From: Akkermansia sp.
GTDB lineage: Bacteria; Verrucomicrobiota; Verrucomicrobiia; Verrucomicrobiales; Akkermansiaceae
Direction of reading: 5' to 3'
Assembly (NCBI GenBank): GCA_017379255.1
Contig: JAFNWZ010000090.1
Location: forward strand, 1 to 23,180
DNA: 23,180 bases
Under the pieces are notes generated by a model. The model did no database searches and was not told the DNA's origin. It saw only the letters and a program-made list of their open reading frames with translations. Shown one piece after another: positions 21,757 to 23,180 of the stretch; the first letter of the stretch is position 1, and each line of letters begins with the position of its first letter. A program made the translations under genes and the position numbers.

Positions 21757-22670
21757 GCCCGGCCCAACTGCTTGCGGATATCGGCGGCCAGCTGTTCCCA
21801 GTGCGGCACGCTTACCCCGGCCTCTCGGGCCCGCTCCAGTGTGCTCCCCCAGATGGCGTCATATTCAACCGGGCGCCCACGCTGCAAATCCACCGCGCTG
21901 CTCGGCACAAACTCGCCCATGATGCGCGTCCGTTCCATCTGGTATTGCACAATATCCAGAGGCAGCGGGAATCCGCGCTTCTCTGCTGCGGCACAAACCT
22001 CCTTCATCACCGCCTCGGCGCGCTCCGGCTGCCCCGGCATGGTGAAAAGCTTTTTCACGCTGATGCCGCCGTGCGCCACGCACAGTCCGTTGAACGGAAT
22101 ATTCCAGGTCAGCTTGCACCACTGAATCTGCTCAGCGTGCTCAAAGGCAGAGGAAACGATGCGGGCCTGCTCAAACACGGTGGCCAATTCCCTGGCGCGG
22201 GCGATGCCCGGCTCCGAGCTCACAAAGGGCGCAAACTGGATGTCGCCGCCCTCCAGATGCCGTATTCTGCCGGGGACATCCATCATGCAGCACACAAAGC
22301 AAAGACCGATATACACCCGCGTGGCATCCACAAATGCTGAAATGGCCTCAGCATTGCCCATGCCGTTCTGCAGTGTCAGCACTTCAGTGCCTTCACCCAC
22401 CAGGGCGGGGAGGTAAGCCCCCAGCAGGTCATTGCTGGTGGTCTTCCAGCATACAATTGCTAAATCAACCGGGCCGCATTCCTCTGCACTCCGGCACACC
22501 TGCACCCGCGGCAGGTGAATATCTCCATGCACGCTCTCCACATGCAGGCCTTCCGCCTTCAGCGGTTCACAGACAGAACGCCCGATAAAGCACACATCGT
22601 GCCCCGCTTCCGCCAGCCGCGCGCCGTAGTAGCACCCCAGAGCCCCAGCCCCTAAAATGGCAATCTTCAT
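21753..22670 (-). CDS. panE: 2-dehydropantoate 2-reductase (ketopantoate reductase)
   Basis: PanE reduces ketopantoate to pantoate with NADPH on the way to coenzyme A. The 305-residue protein has the Rossmann motif GAGALGCYYG (7-16), QNGMGN (101-106), and the catalytic Lys and Asn residues in CKLTWNIPFN (K186, N190, N194). In the C-terminal helical domain, SSAVDLQRGRPVEYDAIWG carries the substrate-binding Ser and Glu. Length and motifs fit the family well, though related oxidoreductases share them. A promoter lies immediately upstream, with no room for a ribosome binding site. The TPR-like gene overlaps its stop. Confidence 0.9.
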   Translation of the reverse strand: MKIAILGAGALGCYYGARLAEAGHDVCFIGRSVCEPLKAEGLHVESVHGDIHLPRVQVCRSAEECGPVDLAIVCWKTTSNDLLGAYLPALVGEGTEVLTLQNGMGNAEAISAFVDATRVYIGLCFVCCMMDVPGRIRHLEGGDIQFAPFVSSEPGIARARELATVFEQARIVSSAFEHAEQIQWCKLTWNIPFNGLCVAHGGISVKKLFTMPGQPERAEAVMKEVCAAAEKRGFPLPLDIVQYQMERTRIMGEFVPSSAVDLQRGRPVEYDAIWGSTLERAREAGVSVPHWEQLAADIRKQLGRA

Positions 22671-22676
22671 GTCTCT

Positions 22677-22705
22677 AGACTAGCATTTGTGCGCCATTCT
22701 GGCAA
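22677..22705 (-). promoter_or_regulatory. panE promoter, leaderless
   Basis: On the minus strand TTGCCA (22705-22700), a 17-base spacer and TAGTCT (22682-22677), preceded by an extended TGC element, end 6 bases before the panE ATG at 22670. The -35 is good; the -10 is weak but helped by the extended motif. Confidence 0.45.
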
Positions 22706-22733
22706 TAAAAAAGCCTGTACACGCATTTTAGCC

Positions 22734-22762
22734 TTGCAATCAGCTCTTAAAAACGCTATTTA
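22734..22762 (+). promoter_or_regulatory. Promoter of the small basic protein gene
   Basis: TTGCAA (22734-22739) and TATTTA (22757-22762) are spaced by 17 bases in an AT-rich stretch. The leader to the ATG at 22827 would be about 57 bases. TAGAAT at 22761-22766 is a competing -10. Confidence 0.55.
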
Positions 22763-22781
22763 GAATCCACTTATTCAACCC

Positions 22782-22803
22782 GGGCGGGTCTGTTTGCCTG
22801 CCC
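22782..22803 (+). promoter_or_regulatory. Leader hairpin before the small basic protein gene
   Basis: GGGCGGGT (22782-22789) pairs with GCCTGCCC (22796-22803), with two G-U pairs and a six-base loop, in the 5' leader and 23 bases before the ATG. It may stabilise the message or act as a binding site for autoregulation, as in ribosomal protein operons. The pairing is seen; the role is inference. Confidence 0.4.
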
Positions 22804-22826
22804 TACAAACCTAACACAGAACCACC

Positions 22827-22958
22827 ATGGGTCAACAACATCGTAAGGAGACGAAGCGTCGCCGCCGCACCGCCTACATCAAGCGCCAGAAGGAAATCGC
22901 CAAGAACAGCAAGAACACCACTCCTGTTCAGATGGCCAAGAAGGTTTCCAAGGACTAA
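22827..22958 (+). CDS. Small, very basic protein of 43 residues
   Basis: The ATG at 22827 opens a 43-residue frame ending in TAA at 22956-22958. It begins MGQQHRKETKRRRRTAYIKR and has 15 Lys or Arg against 3 acidic residues. Codons are strongly biased to C- or G-ending preferred forms (AAG, ATC, GCC, AAC), a sign of high expression. It has its own promoter, leader hairpin and terminator, so it is a monocistronic unit. I recall similar small basic proteins in Verrucomicrobiota. Binding to RNA, probably ribosomal, is plausible by composition but unproven. It is not one of the standard ribosomal proteins that I know. Confidence 0.75.
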   Translation: MGQQHRKETKRRRRTAYIKRQKEIAKNSKNTTPVQMAKKVSKD

Positions 22959-22990
22959 TCTTCGTCTCAGCCATATATAACTGACTTCCG

Positions 22991-23023
22991 AACCCGGCAG
23001 CCTGGTTTTCAGGCTGCCGGGTT
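22991..23023 (+). terminator. Terminator of the small basic protein gene
   Basis: A perfect 14-bp stem, AACCCGGCAGCCTG (22991-23004) with CAGGCTGCCGGGTT (23010-23023) around a GTTTT loop, lies 32 bases after the stop. The following T-run is weak (TTCTATTAC), but the stem is very stable. Confidence 0.85.
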
Positions 23024-23180
23024 CTATTACGTTCAGGCGGTCACGGCGCAAACTGCCTGCGATTGGATAAAGTTAACAAAGAGTATGCACCAACCTGGGT
23101 GTATTTTAGAAAAATGAAGTAGTGTTCTATATATTGGTGCTATCTGTACTGGTATGAGCTGATTTTGTTTGACCTCCACC
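23024..23180. other. AT-rich right edge without a recognisable gene
   Basis: After the terminator the sequence becomes AT-rich, with no convincing coding frame. A 7-base inverted repeat (GCACCAA at 23087-23093, TTGGTGC at 23134-23140) is the only structure seen. It could be upstream DNA of a gene beyond the window. Confidence 0.3.

Noticed and set aside
23087..23140. Inverted repeat GCACCAA/TTGGTGC at the right edge
   Set aside because: Seven-base arms 40 bases apart are weak evidence, and the flanking gene is not visible.

Overview
The window is about 23 kb of dense, moderately GC-rich bacterial chromosome, mostly housekeeping genes. It has no rRNA or tRNA gene, CRISPR array, transposase or phage gene that I can see. 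A 43-residue, Arg/Lys-rich small protein at the right end recalls small basic proteins I associate with Verrucomicrobiota. Two further traits fit a lineage that relies little on Shine-Dalgarno pairing: almost no Shine-Dalgarno sites, and several promoters whose -10 box lies only 6 to 15 bases before the start codon. I therefore favour a Verrucomicrobiota host, perhaps a gut Akkermansiaceae relative, as an inference from memory and not a search.

Left part (1-4899, + strand): the truncated 3' part of a class A penicillin-binding protein whose transpeptidase motifs are degraded, then an uncharacterised conserved protein coupled by an ATGA overlap to the cysteine desulfurase SufS. Facing it is a minus-strand operon (7254-4896) cmk-plsC-recF. 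The recF and sufS stop codons interlock.

Middle part (7432-13589): two tandem secreted N-acetylmuramoyl-L-alanine amidases, a shared terminator, ndk (-), pepP-type Xaa-Pro aminopeptidase (+), another shared terminator, a MauE/DoxX-like membrane protein (-), and a LolA-like secreted protein coupled to a small membrane protein (+), closed by a strong U-tract terminator. Next come a tandem helix-turn-helix regulator, whose start is set by the only strong Shine-Dalgarno site I found, and a PoxB-type pyruvate oxidase. Their arrangement suggests a regulator-target pair.

Right part (16234-23180): minus-strand operon MBL hydrolase-RhlE helicase-RuvC; a 237-bp imperfect palindrome built from seven-base words; two small envelope genes of unknown function (-); xerC (+); a second, shorter palindrome of the same design with a different seven-base word; panE and a TPR-like protein (-); and the small basic protein gene with its own promoter, leader hairpin and terminator.

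The most interesting signals are the two heptamer-armed palindromes at 18683-18919 and 20811-20885, the penicillin-binding protein lacking its catalytic Ser and Lys, the run of apparently leaderless or near-leaderless promoters, and the autonomous small basic protein unit.
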